DNA of 8,378 nt from Pectinatus sp. (lineage in GTDB: Bacteria; Bacillota; Negativicutes; Selenomonadales; Selenomonadaceae): contig JAHHSR010000059.1 in NCBI GenBank assembly GCA_020025075.1, forward strand, positions 1 through 8,378. The letters run 5' to 3'. Of the stretch, positions 1 to 6,339 are shown in pieces. Position 1 is the first letter of the stretch, and each line of letters opens with the position of its first letter. A program made the position numbers and the translations under genes. The notes below the pieces were generated by a model that was not told where the DNA came from, did no database searches, and worked only from the letters and a program-made list of their open reading frames with translations.

Positions 1-50
1 CCGAAAGTACTTGAGGGGAGACCCTCCGGGAGGATAGGTAGTTGCCGGTT
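1..50 (+). rRNA. rrf: 5S ribosomal RNA, 3' part only
   Basis: The first 50 bases match the 3' half of a bacterial 5S rRNA as I know it: CCGAAAGTACTT, then the helix IV/loop D arm (GGGGAGACCCTCC), then GGGAGGATAGG, and a final GTTGCCGG that would close helix I with the missing 5' end. The 5' part lies left of the window. A strong intrinsic terminator follows within 10 bases, so this is probably the end of an rRNA operon and no tRNA follows. The GGGAGGATAGG wording is typical of Firmicutes-like 5S. The exact 3' end is uncertain by a few bases. Confidence 0.88.
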
Positions 51-56
51 AAGCGG

Positions 57-97
57 CGCTTTCAGCATTGATTAGTCAATGTTGAAGGCGTTTTTTT
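57..97 (+). terminator. Intrinsic terminator of the rRNA operon
   Basis: A 15-base arm (57-71) pairs with 76-90 through a TTAG loop, with a few G-U pairs, followed by seven T (91-97). It sits directly behind the 5S rRNA on the same strand. Confidence 0.88.
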
Positions 98-114
98 ATG
101 TAAATGGCATAAAT

Positions 115-143
115 AAAAGAGACACCAAATGGTGTCTCTTTTT
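115..143 (-). terminator. Intrinsic terminator behind the dcuC remnant, possibly bidirectional
   Basis: AAAAGAGACACC (115-126), loop AAAT, then GGTGTCTCTTTT (131-142) is a perfect inverted repeat. Read on the minus strand it lies 3 bases beyond the reconstructed dcuC stop (146-148) and ends in a T-rich run. The plus strand also has a T run, so it could act as a second stop for rRNA transcription. Its position supports the reconstructed, rather than the open-frame, end of dcuC. Confidence 0.82.
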
Positions 144-145
144 AG

Positions 146-1539
146 TTAATAGAAAAAGAGTAAGGTGACTGCGATATTGACGATTGTAGCTAAAACTACT
201 GGCAAGAAAGTACGCCTATAGCTAAGGCAAGTGGAGAAAGCCCCGCAGCACCACTCACGACAATCATAACGGCAGCGATGGGAGAAAGTGAACGTGCTAA
301 ATTGTATACAAAGTTCATAGGCAGCAGTAAGAGAACGGCTGGAACATTGGACAAGAGCGCGACTTTTGGTGCCAGAGAAGCAAAGGCAAAGAAGGTTGCA
401 TTGCCAGAACCTGTTACTAAAGTGGCGGCGATGATGATGCTTACGAAGACAAACATCATGCCGATGCCATCAAAGCCAGCACCTTGAGCGCCTTTTATTA
501 ATGTATCGATAGCACCAAGGGAAAGAAGACCTTTTGAAAAAGTTTCTGCTGCAACAACCAAGGTGACGACAAGGGTCATTTGAAATCCCATGCCATCCCA
601 AAAGGCATTGACATCATGGAAAAGTTTTTTAGCATTATGCAGGCGAAGATATTCTATTGCCATCGTAATCATTAGAGCTAATAACGTGGCAAGAGTAATA
701 TCCATTTTGATATTGCTTTCGCAAAGTCCAAAGATGAGTACCAAGAAAAGCGGAATGGTTGGCAAAAGAGCATAAAAACCAGGTACTTTAGGGGATATTA
801 GACCGCTTCCCTGTTTTTCATCAATGGATGCCGTAACATCGGTGCCCGCTAAGGAATCGGGACTTTTTTTATCAAAGTGCAGCTGTACTATGTAGTGTCC
901 TATGGCTAGAGCAATGACGGTACAGATGCCGACCGGAATTTGATAGTTTATGAAATAGGGTACAATGTTCATACCGGCAAGCTCTGCGGTGTAGATACTG
1001 TCGGCGCCAGCTGGCCCCCAGCCAGGTGCTGAAGTTGTGGCAATTACGGCAGCAGCAGCTAAACGGCTTACGCCGAGCTTGACGAGGACGGGATACATCG
1101 TGACCATTAAGAGAAGGCCAAAACCAGAAGCACTGCTAATAAACATTGCTAAAAAATTACCCAGTATTGAGGTTAGCGCTAGGACGAGATAGGGCTTGCC
1201 AATTTTTTGCAGCGGTCTTACGGATACTTTTACTAAAGCGGTGCTGGCGCCAATTTTGTCCATGTAACGTGAAAAACCGCCGATGACCATAATAATCATG
1301 CCTAGCTTAGCGGCGCGACTACTAAAGGACATGCTGATGAATTGCACCATATCGAGCCATTTAGAACCCGTGCTTTTATCTGGTGGCAAAATGGTACCCA
1401 GATGGCAGCGGTCATCATTATGAGGCCGCCAATGAAAAGTACGGGTTGAGGCGGATATTTTTTGAGGATATATCTGGCAACCCAAATTATGACGGCAAGA
1501 GCAATTAATAAACCTACTATGAGAATTGCCTCTTTTCAT
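146..1539 (-). pseudogene. dcuC: DcuC-family anaerobic C4-dicarboxylate transporter, frame-damaged
   Basis: An inner-membrane carrier of the DcuC family, known for uptake or exchange of fumarate, succinate and similar acids in anaerobes. The longest open frame (196-1539) is homologous to E. coli DcuC only from about codon 48, where ILPPDKSTG and then KLGMIIMVIGGF begin. Conserved stretches include SSASGFGLLLM, GSGNATFFAF and ARSLSPIAAVM. The expected N-terminus (IALAVIIWVARYILKKYPP, then VLFIGG) is encoded in another frame at 1520-1400. The expected C-terminus (RRTFLPVVLATIVNIAV...) is in the third frame and ends with TAA at 146-148. Adding one base in the G run at 1397-1399 and one near 215-221 rebuilds about 458 residues, close to the 461 of E. 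coli. The homologous frame has no ATG start: either ATA at 1518-1520 or a corrected ATG at 1539. Many membrane helices are visible. Most likely a decayed gene; clustered sequencing errors are the alternative. Confidence 0.82.
1518..1536 (-). promoter_or_regulatory. Shine-Dalgarno with an ATA at the expected dcuC start
   Basis: On the minus strand AAAAGAGG (1536-1529) is followed by 8 bases and then ATA (1520-1518) in the frame that encodes the DcuC-like N-terminus. The ATG at 1539 overlaps this ribosome binding site and has none of its own. The sequence therefore looks like a normal initiation region whose ATG has become ATA, or one that uses a rare start codon. Confidence 0.5.
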
Positions 1540-1554
1540 ATATTAGTAATATAT

Positions 1555-1583
1555 ATTATATAAAATTTTAAAAAAATTCTCAA
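1555..1583 (-). promoter_or_regulatory. Sigma-A type promoter for dcuC
   Basis: On the minus strand TTGAGA (1583-1578), a 17-base spacer and TATAAT (1560-1555) form a near-consensus promoter. Transcription would start near 1548, only about 9 bases before the ATG at 1539, which argues against that ATG as the true start. The surroundings (about 1541-1625) are extremely AT-rich, so chance matches are easier here. Confidence 0.6.
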
Positions 1584-1669
1584 TAAAATAAAAATATTAT
1601 ATAATTTTTAACAAATTTATCATTTCAATGGGGCAGCTCATAGTAGCGGCACACTGATGAAGTTTATGT

Positions 1670-1694
1670 AAAAAAAGCGCAGCATCTGCTGCGC
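1670..1694 (-). terminator. Intrinsic terminator of the cstA-DUF3298 operon
   Basis: On the minus strand GCGCAGC, a short loop and GCTGCGC are followed by seven T (1676-1670). It starts 12 bases after the stop codon of the DUF3298 gene. Confidence 0.9.
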
Positions 1695-1706
1695 CTAAAA
1701 ATTTAT

Positions 1707-2423
1707 TTATTTGTTTAATGCATTGAGCTTTTGCACTTCCTGGGAAGAGAACAAGACATGGATAATGCCGTCGGAGTAAGGAGCAATGGTACCAGGCTGG
1801 AAGATGAGGCCTATGCCGACAGAGCCATCTTTTTCCCTTTGCAAGAAGTAATTATGGGGTACGGCCTTGATGGGGGCAATGAGATTAGAGGCGGCGAGCG
1901 CTTTAGCACCATTGCTGCCACGGACAATGACCTGACCATCATTGATGGCTTTTTGCAGCTGAGCGGCAGAGACGTTTAAGTAATTTTTGAGGGGAATCGT
2001 CTTGCCCGTTTTTTTGCTATAAACCTTGCCATATACCCGCGTTTCCCCATTGGCGGCATGGTCTTTATAAACATATTGCTTGATGACGAGGGATAAAAGG
2101 TCGTTGTCTTCAAAACGCAAGCTGTAATCCATGGCGGCAAAGCTATATTTGCCGCTGTCAATGCCGGCGCAGAGCCTGCCTATATAGCGCTGGATTTGGC
2201 AGTCAATTCTGTAAGCAGCTTCTGTATTAGCGAGTTTTACGACTGGATAATAAGAGCGCGAGCCACTTAGAAATAGCGTCGAGTTTTTTACAGCAGAAGT
2301 GCTCTGTGCCTGGGCTACAGCACTAGGGGCAGCTGCTGCATAACTAGGCGTGGTAAAATTTGGACCGGCGAGAAATGCCGTCGCTAAAGCGCAAGTAAGG
2401 GCCGTTTTTTTAAATTTTGACAT
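1707..2423 (-). CDS. Secreted DUF3298/RsiV-like protein of unknown role
   Basis: A 238-residue protein with a signal peptide: KFKK, a hydrophobic stretch to about residue 20, and a likely cut near SYA-AA (28-30). The mature part resembles the DUF4163/DUF3298 region of RsiV-type extracytoplasmic proteins: YYPVVKLANTEAAYRID (59-75), a central strand-rich part with MDYSLRFEDNDLLSLVIKQY (98-117), KTIPLKNYL (141-149), and a C-terminal LIFQPGTIAPYSDGIIHVLF (206-225), where the FQPGTIAPYSDGI stretch is the most recognisable. Unlike RsiV of Bacillus it has no cytoplasmic anti-sigma segment or anchoring helix, so it is probably free in the envelope. Cys75 and Cys85 could form a disulfide. The ATG at 2423 is chosen over the TTG just before it because AGGAGG (2436-2431) sits 7 bases upstream. 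It follows cstA by 21 bases and shares its terminator. Function is not known; family assignment is by motif memory. Confidence 0.8.
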   Translation of the reverse strand: MSKFKKTALTCALATAFLAGPNFTTPSYAAAAPSAVAQAQSTSAVKNSTLFLSGSRSYYPVVKLANTEAAYRIDCQIQRYIGRLCAGIDSGKYSFAAMDYSLRFEDNDLLSLVIKQYVYKDHAANGETRVYGKVYSKKTGKTIPLKNYLNVSAAQLQKAINDGQVIVRGSNGAKALAASNLIAPIKAVPHNYFLQREKDGSVGIGLIFQPGTIAPYSDGIIHVLFSSQEVQKLNALNK

Positions 2424-2444
2424 CAAAATACCTCCTCATTGATT

Positions 2445-3890
2445 CTAAGCTTCTTCTTTATTATATAATGAGGCGGTGTCCTTTTTCCATACCGTTTCGC
2501 GCAAAAAGAGCAATAGGAAAATCACAGCGCAGATGAAACCGCCAGGGTAAGTAATCGTAGTGGAAAGACCAAATCCTTCTTTAGCTTGCAGGATGTAGGT
2601 CATGGTGACGATGGACATAAAGAAGGCCGGGATAACAGCAATCCAGTATGACCAGTCATGATTTGTTCTAAAGAGGTATACGGCTGCCGTCCAAAGGACA
2701 ATCATGGCAAGGGTTTGATTGGCCCAAGAGAAATAGCGCCAGATGATGGCAAAATTCATTTGCGAAAGAATGATGCCTATTCCAAGAAGCGGAATGGCGA
2801 GGAAAAGGCGGTTTTTAGTTGCAGCTTGCGGCAGGGAAAGCCAGTCCGATAAAGTTAAGCGAGCGGAGCGAAAAGCCGTGTCGCCCGAAGTTATAGGGCA
2901 GGCGACGACGCCAAGTACGGCGAGTACGCCACCGATGCCATGTCCCATAAAGCCAGTGCAGATATCGTAGACAGCGGCACCGGGGCCACCGGCTGTCATT
3001 ATGTCATGCAGTCCTTTTGTGCCATCGAAGAAGGTAATGCCGGCAGCAGCCCAGATGAGACAGATTATGCCTTCGGCGACCATGGCACCGTAAAATACGG
3101 GGCGGCCGAGACTTTCTTTTTTGAGGCAGCGGGCCATAATTGGCGACTGCGTAGCATGAAAGCCGGAAATGGCACCACAGGCGACAGTGATAAACATGAG
3201 CGGCCAAATGGGCAGTTTCGGCTCAACAGGATACCAATTTGTTAAGGATAGTTCGGGCATTACATGACCGCCAACGCCAGCGAGCATGCCATAGGTAAGG
3301 CCTAAAGCCATGATGATGAGGCAGATGCCAAAGGCGGGATAAAAGCGGGCAATAATGGTATCTATTGGCAATAAAGTGGCAAGAAAATAATAGACAATGA
3401 TGATGATAAGCCAAGGCAGCATAGGAAATGAAGTCATGCGGGCTAAGAGCATGGCCGGGCCAGTCATGAATACCGTGCCGACGAGTACCAAAAGGACGAT
3501 GCTTACAACGCGCATGATAAAGAGCATTTTGCCGCCGAGACAGGAGCCGACAACTTCGGAGATGCTCTTGCCATCTTCGCGCAGCGAAATCATGCCGGAC
3601 ATGTAATCGTGTACGCCGCCGGCAAAGATGGTGCCAAGCACAATCCAAAGATAGACGCTAGGCCCCCATAAAGCGCCGCCTAAAGCACCAAAGATGGGCC
3701 CAAGGCCAGCAATATTTAAAAGCTGAATCATGAATACCTTCCATGTGGGAAGGGGAATATAGTCAACACCATCTGTTTTGGTGAGGGCGGGTGTTGGCTT
3801 ATTGGTCGGCTTGAAAATATTATCGACGATTTTGCCATAAATGGCATAGCCGACAATTAAGGCTATGAGAGCGCAGAGAAAAGAGACCAT
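2445..3890 (-). CDS. cstA: CstA-family (carbon starvation) transporter, short form
   Basis: A 481-residue polytopic membrane protein. CstA and BtsT of E. coli (about 700 residues) take up peptides and pyruvate; shorter members of about 480 residues are common in Firmicutes, and the substrate here cannot be read from sequence. Family landmarks are PLPTWKVFMIQLLNIAGLGP (46-65) running into GALGGALWGP (68-77), GGVHDYMSGM (91-100), GFHATQSPIMARC (243-255), CPITSGDTAFRSARL (331-345) and RYFSWANQTLA (385-395). There are roughly a dozen hydrophobic segments and a short charged tail (KKDTASLYNKEEA). The ATG at 3890 is preceded by GGAGGT (3902-3897) at 6 bases. It is the first gene of an operon with the DUF3298 gene and is read divergently from the threonine-synthase-like gene. 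The frame is intact from start to TAG. The family is certain; the symbol is a family label. Confidence 0.93.
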   Translation of the reverse strand: MVSFLCALIALIVGYAIYGKIVDNIFKPTNKPTPALTKTDGVDYIPLPTWKVFMIQLLNIAGLGPIFGALGGALWGPSVYLWIVLGTIFAGGVHDYMSGMISLREDGKSISEVVGSCLGGKMLFIMRVVSIVLLVLVGTVFMTGPAMLLARMTSFPMLPWLIIIIVYYFLATLLPIDTIIARFYPAFGICLIIMALGLTYGMLAGVGGHVMPELSLTNWYPVEPKLPIWPLMFITVACGAISGFHATQSPIMARCLKKESLGRPVFYGAMVAEGIICLIWAAAGITFFDGTKGLHDIMTAGGPGAAVYDICTGFMGHGIGGVLAVLGVVACPITSGDTAFRSARLTLSDWLSLPQAATKNRLFLAIPLLGIGIILSQMNFAIIWRYFSWANQTLAMIVLWTAAVYLFRTNHDWSYWIAVIPAFFMSIVTMTYILQAKEGFGLSTTITYPGGFICAVIFLLLFLRETVWKKDTASLYNKEEA

Positions 3891-3940
3891 TTAGATACCT
3901 CCAAAAATAATAAATAATAATGATAACATAATTTGAATAA

Positions 3941-3955
3941 CTATCTATAAGATAG
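3941..3955. promoter_or_regulatory. Palindrome over the cstA -10 box, possible operator
   Basis: CTATCT-ATA-AGATAG is a perfect 6-base inverted repeat with a 3-base centre. It overlaps the -10 hexamer of the cstA promoter, where a repressor would block transcription. No regulator gene is nearby and the region is AT-rich, so the role is inferred. Confidence 0.35.
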
Positions 3956-3977
3956 AATTTTCAGATACAGAAGTCAA
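3949..3977 (-). promoter_or_regulatory. Sigma-A type promoter of cstA
   Basis: On the minus strand TTGACT (3977-3972), a 17-base spacer and TATCTT (3954-3949) lie upstream of the cstA ribosome binding site, leaving a leader of about 50 bases before the ATG at 3890. Confidence 0.65.
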
Positions 3978-4033
3978 GTATTTTGCGAAAATTACTATAA
4001 TAGAAAATAATCATAAATATTGTTCCATTATAG

Positions 4034-4039
4034 TATAAT
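4034..4039 (+). promoter_or_regulatory. Candidate -10 box of the threonine-synthase-like gene
   Basis: TATAAT lies 20 bases before the ATG at 4060, just ahead of the ribosome binding site GAGGTGAT (4046-4053). No good -35 hexamer is found at the right distance, and transcription from here would give a very short leader. A second TATAAT at 3996-4001 is an equal candidate. Confidence 0.35.
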
Positions 4040-4059
4040 ATAGATGAGGTGATTTTTGG

Positions 4060-5160
4060 ATGAGAATGTTCAAGTGCGCAAATTGTGGCGCTGAAGAGCC
4101 GGTAACAACGCGCAAAATGTGTTGTCCTAAATGCGGCGGACTCTTTGATTTAGAGTATGATGTGCCGCCTTTTACACTTTCCCGCATTAAGAAAAATGTT
4201 TGGAATATTTTTCGCTATCAGGATTTTTTGCCGCTTTTGCCCCTAGAAGAAGCTAATTTTAGTCTGGGCGAAGGCCTTACGCCCATTGTCGATTTTGGCG
4301 GAGGGGCGCTTTTGAAAATGGATTATGAGATGCCCACGCTCTCTTTTAAGGATAGGGGGGCAGCTGTATTAATGGCGCATTGTAAGCAAATCGGCATTGA
4401 AAGCGTCGTGCAAGACTCGAGCGGCAATGCCGGCAATAGCGTCGCCGCCTACTGCGCTCGCGTGGGCATAAAGTGCGAAATTTTTGTGCCCGAAGGAACG
4501 AAAAGCCGCAAGATAAAAATGATTGAAGCGCATGGTGCCACTTGCACCGTCGTGCCTGGCTCACGCGATTATTGTGCTGACGTCTGCCGCGAAAAGGCGG
4601 CTAAAGAGGGCATATATTATGCCAATCATGTCTATAATCCCTTTTTTTATCAAGGAACGAAGACCTATATTTATGAGGCTTACGAACAGCTGGGCACCTT
4701 GCCCCAGGTAATTTTTTTGCCGCTTGGCAATGGCACGCTATTTATTGGTGCGATTTTGGCGCTACGTGAGCTTTTAAAGAGCGGCTGCATAGAAAAGATG
4801 CCCCATCTCATCGCTGTGCAAAGCGAGCGCTGTGCCCCCTTTTTCAAGGCTGCTGCTGCGCATGCTGCCGAGGTCGCCTTCGTTGAGGCCCAAAAGACGA
4901 TGGCTGAAGGCATTGCCATTGGCCGTCCTATGCGCGCTGCGCAGATTTTAAAGATGATTTATGAATATGATGCCGAGGTTATTGCCGTACCGGAAGAGGA
5001 TATTTTGCCGGCGAGAGAGAAGCTGGCAAAATCTGGCATCTTTTGTGAGCACACGACGGCCGCTAATTATGCCGCTTATGAAATTTATCGGAAGCGGGGC
5101 GGCATGGCTGCAACTTTCCTGATACCCATGTGTGGGGCGGGCTTAAAATCAGAAGCATAA
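4060..5160 (+). CDS. Threonine-synthase-like PLP-dependent enzyme with zinc ribbon
   Basis: A 366-residue fold-type II PLP enzyme, closest in pattern to threonine synthase (O-phosphohomoserine to threonine). The N-terminus is a rubredoxin-like zinc ribbon with C6-x2-C9 and C22-x2-C25. The catalytic lysine is K97 in TLSFKDRGA; DSSGNAGNSVAAY (119-131) is the substrate/PLP loop; PLGNGT (221-226) is the phosphate-binding loop; NPFFYQGTKTY (193-203) is typical of the family. Near the end, where threonine synthases usually read TGxGLK, this protein has MCGAGLK (357-363). A cysteine thus stands where Thr or Ser contacts the cofactor ring, as in some serine/threonine dehydratases. Length is a little below the usual 400 or so for zinc-ribbon forms. 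The start has GAGGTGAT 6-7 bases upstream. There are no hom or thrB neighbours, so a threonine synthase role is likely but a deaminase or other PLP function remains possible. Confidence 0.85.
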   Translation: MRMFKCANCGAEEPVTTRKMCCPKCGGLFDLEYDVPPFTLSRIKKNVWNIFRYQDFLPLLPLEEANFSLGEGLTPIVDFGGGALLKMDYEMPTLSFKDRGAAVLMAHCKQIGIESVVQDSSGNAGNSVAAYCARVGIKCEIFVPEGTKSRKIKMIEAHGATCTVVPGSRDYCADVCREKAAKEGIYYANHVYNPFFYQGTKTYIYEAYEQLGTLPQVIFLPLGNGTLFIGAILALRELLKSGCIEKMPHLIAVQSERCAPFFKAAAAHAAEVAFVEAQKTMAEGIAIGRPMRAAQILKMIYEYDAEVIAVPEEDILPAREKLAKSGIFCEHTTAANYAAYEIYRKRGGMAATFLIPMCGAGLKSEA

Positions 5161-5187
5161 AAAAAACTGCCCTAAAGGGCAGTTTTT
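5159..5187. terminator. Shared bidirectional terminator between two convergent genes
   Basis: ACTGCCC (5166-5172), loop TAAA, GGGCAGT (5177-5183), flanked by eight A on the left and five T on the right, so it works on both strands. It ends the threonine-synthase-like gene (+) and the flavin oxidoreductase (-); the stem flank overlaps the stop codon of the latter (5186-5188). Confidence 0.9.
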
Positions 5188-6268
5188 ATTTTTCCTTGGC
5201 AGTGGCCTTGATTTTTTTCCATTGCAATACGCAGCGCACATTTTTATGAAGGTGGGGCAGGGCAAAGCAGCGGTTGCAGGAAAGGCACGAAGAACGTTCA
5301 GTGCTTTTTGCGGCAAGGCGTTTTAAGATATCCGGCTCACAAATGAGGGCGCGGCCGAGCGAAATGAGCTTAATAGGGCTTTGCAGTACCTTTTCGATAT
5401 CGGCAAGTGATTTTACGCCGCCGACAATAGACATGGCAAGGCGCGGCTCGAAAGCGGCGAGGCGAGCAATGCGGTCGAAGTAGTACAGCGTTGCGGTGCG
5501 TGGCTGATTTAAAAAGTCGACGCCACTCCATTCGATGAATTCGATGCCTAGAGAAAGGCATTTTTCAATGACGTAGTGCATGTCTTTTTCGTATTGTTCA
5601 TCATCGGTTATGGTGTCGTTATTTATCTTAATGGCGACGGGAAAATCAGCGCCACAGGCTTTTTTAATGCCGGAGATGATTTCCTCGCAGAGGCGGAAGC
5701 GATTTTCGATGGGACCGCCATAATTATCCGTGCGATGGTTGAAAGTAGCGTCAATGAAGCGCGAGAGCAGGTAGCTATGCGCAGCATGAATTTGCACGCC
5801 GTCGACGCCCGTATCCTTTAAGCGCTGGGCACTTTTGATAAAAGCATCGCGTACCTTCTCAATTTCCTCTATGGTCATGGCGCGCGCGTGCTGGTTTTTC
5901 TTTACGTCGTCTTCTGAGGCATCGGCCCAGTCGGTTGTGTCAATGGCACGCGGGCCCGCATGATTTATCTGAACCATGAGGCGGCTGCCATTTTCGTGGA
6001 CGAGCGCGGCGGCTTTTTTGAATTGGTCTATGTAGCAATCGTCATCGATGCGAATTTGCTCTTTATTAGCAAGGCCACCAGCAGCTACGCAGCAGTGACC
6101 AGTTATGATGAGCCCAAGGCCATTTTTGCTCAGCTCATCGTACATGTTGTATTCAGCATCCGTCATAAAACCGTCTTCTGTGCCCAAAAAGCTGTGTACG
6201 GCAGAACGCAAAAACGGGTTTTTTAGTTTGAGATGAGGAAGCTGGACAGAACTGTCTAAAAAAGTCAT
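5186..6268 (-). CDS. Old Yellow Enzyme-family NAD(P)H:flavin oxidoreductase with Fe-S cysteines
   Basis: A 360-residue FMN TIM-barrel protein of the OYE family, which reduces activated C=C bonds such as enones or enoyl-CoAs. Visible motifs are LMVQINHAGPRA (97-108, FMN-binding Gln100), QIHAAHSYLLSRFI (159-172, HxxH active-site strand), YGGPIENRFR (183-192, family signature), IVGGVKS (281-287) and LISLGRALICEPD (301-313, FMN phosphate site). The tail carries C328-x2-C331-x2-C334-x11-C346. This matches the CX2CX2CX12C 4Fe-4S site of trimethylamine dehydrogenase and, less closely, that of 2,4-dienoyl-CoA reductase FadH. Those enzymes have a further FAD/NAD domain of about 300 residues which is absent, so electrons must come from a partner or directly from NAD(P)H. 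Start: AGGA 8 bases upstream of the ATG. It lies 71 bases downstream of murA on the same strand, with a hairpin between. Substrate unknown. Confidence 0.88.
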   Translation of the reverse strand: MTFLDSSVQLPHLKLKNPFLRSAVHSFLGTEDGFMTDAEYNMYDELSKNGLGLIITGHCCVAAGGLANKEQIRIDDDCYIDQFKKAAALVHENGSRLMVQINHAGPRAIDTTDWADASEDDVKKNQHARAMTIEEIEKVRDAFIKSAQRLKDTGVDGVQIHAAHSYLLSRFIDATFNHRTDNYGGPIENRFRLCEEIISGIKKACGADFPVAIKINNDTITDDEQYEKDMHYVIEKCLSLGIEFIEWSGVDFLNQPRTATLYYFDRIARLAAFEPRLAMSIVGGVKSLADIEKVLQSPIKLISLGRALICEPDILKRLAAKSTERSSCLSCNRCFALPHLHKNVRCVLQWKKIKATAKEK

Positions 6269-6302
6269 ATGTCAAATCCTTTTTTTAATCGATAAAAATG
6301 TC

Positions 6303-6328
6303 AAAATTTCCCGCCTTAAGGCGGAAAA
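6303..6328 (-). terminator. Probable hairpin terminator or attenuator after murA
   Basis: On the minus strand TTTTCCGCC, loop TTAA, GGCGGGAAA (one G-U pair) is followed by TTTT and, after GACA, five more T. The T run is interrupted, so read-through into the flavin oxidoreductase gene is plausible. Confidence 0.6.
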
Positions 6329-6339
6329 TTGCGGAAATA

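Noticed and set aside
278..775. Plus-strand open frames across the dcuC region.
   Set aside because: They are antisense to homologous DcuC sequence and lack ribosome binding sites.
1390..1405. A programmed -1 frameshift as the explanation of the DcuC break.
   Set aside because: GGG alone is not a heptameric slippery site, no downstream stimulatory structure is evident, and the gene has further independent lesions.
3223..3648. A 141-codon open frame on the minus strand inside cstA.
   Set aside because: It is a frame shadow rich in His, Arg and Cys with no family resemblance; the overlapping CstA frame is fully conserved.
5576..6226. Plus-strand open frames opposite the flavin oxidoreductase.
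   Set aside because: They are antisense shadows of a well-conserved gene with no initiation signals.
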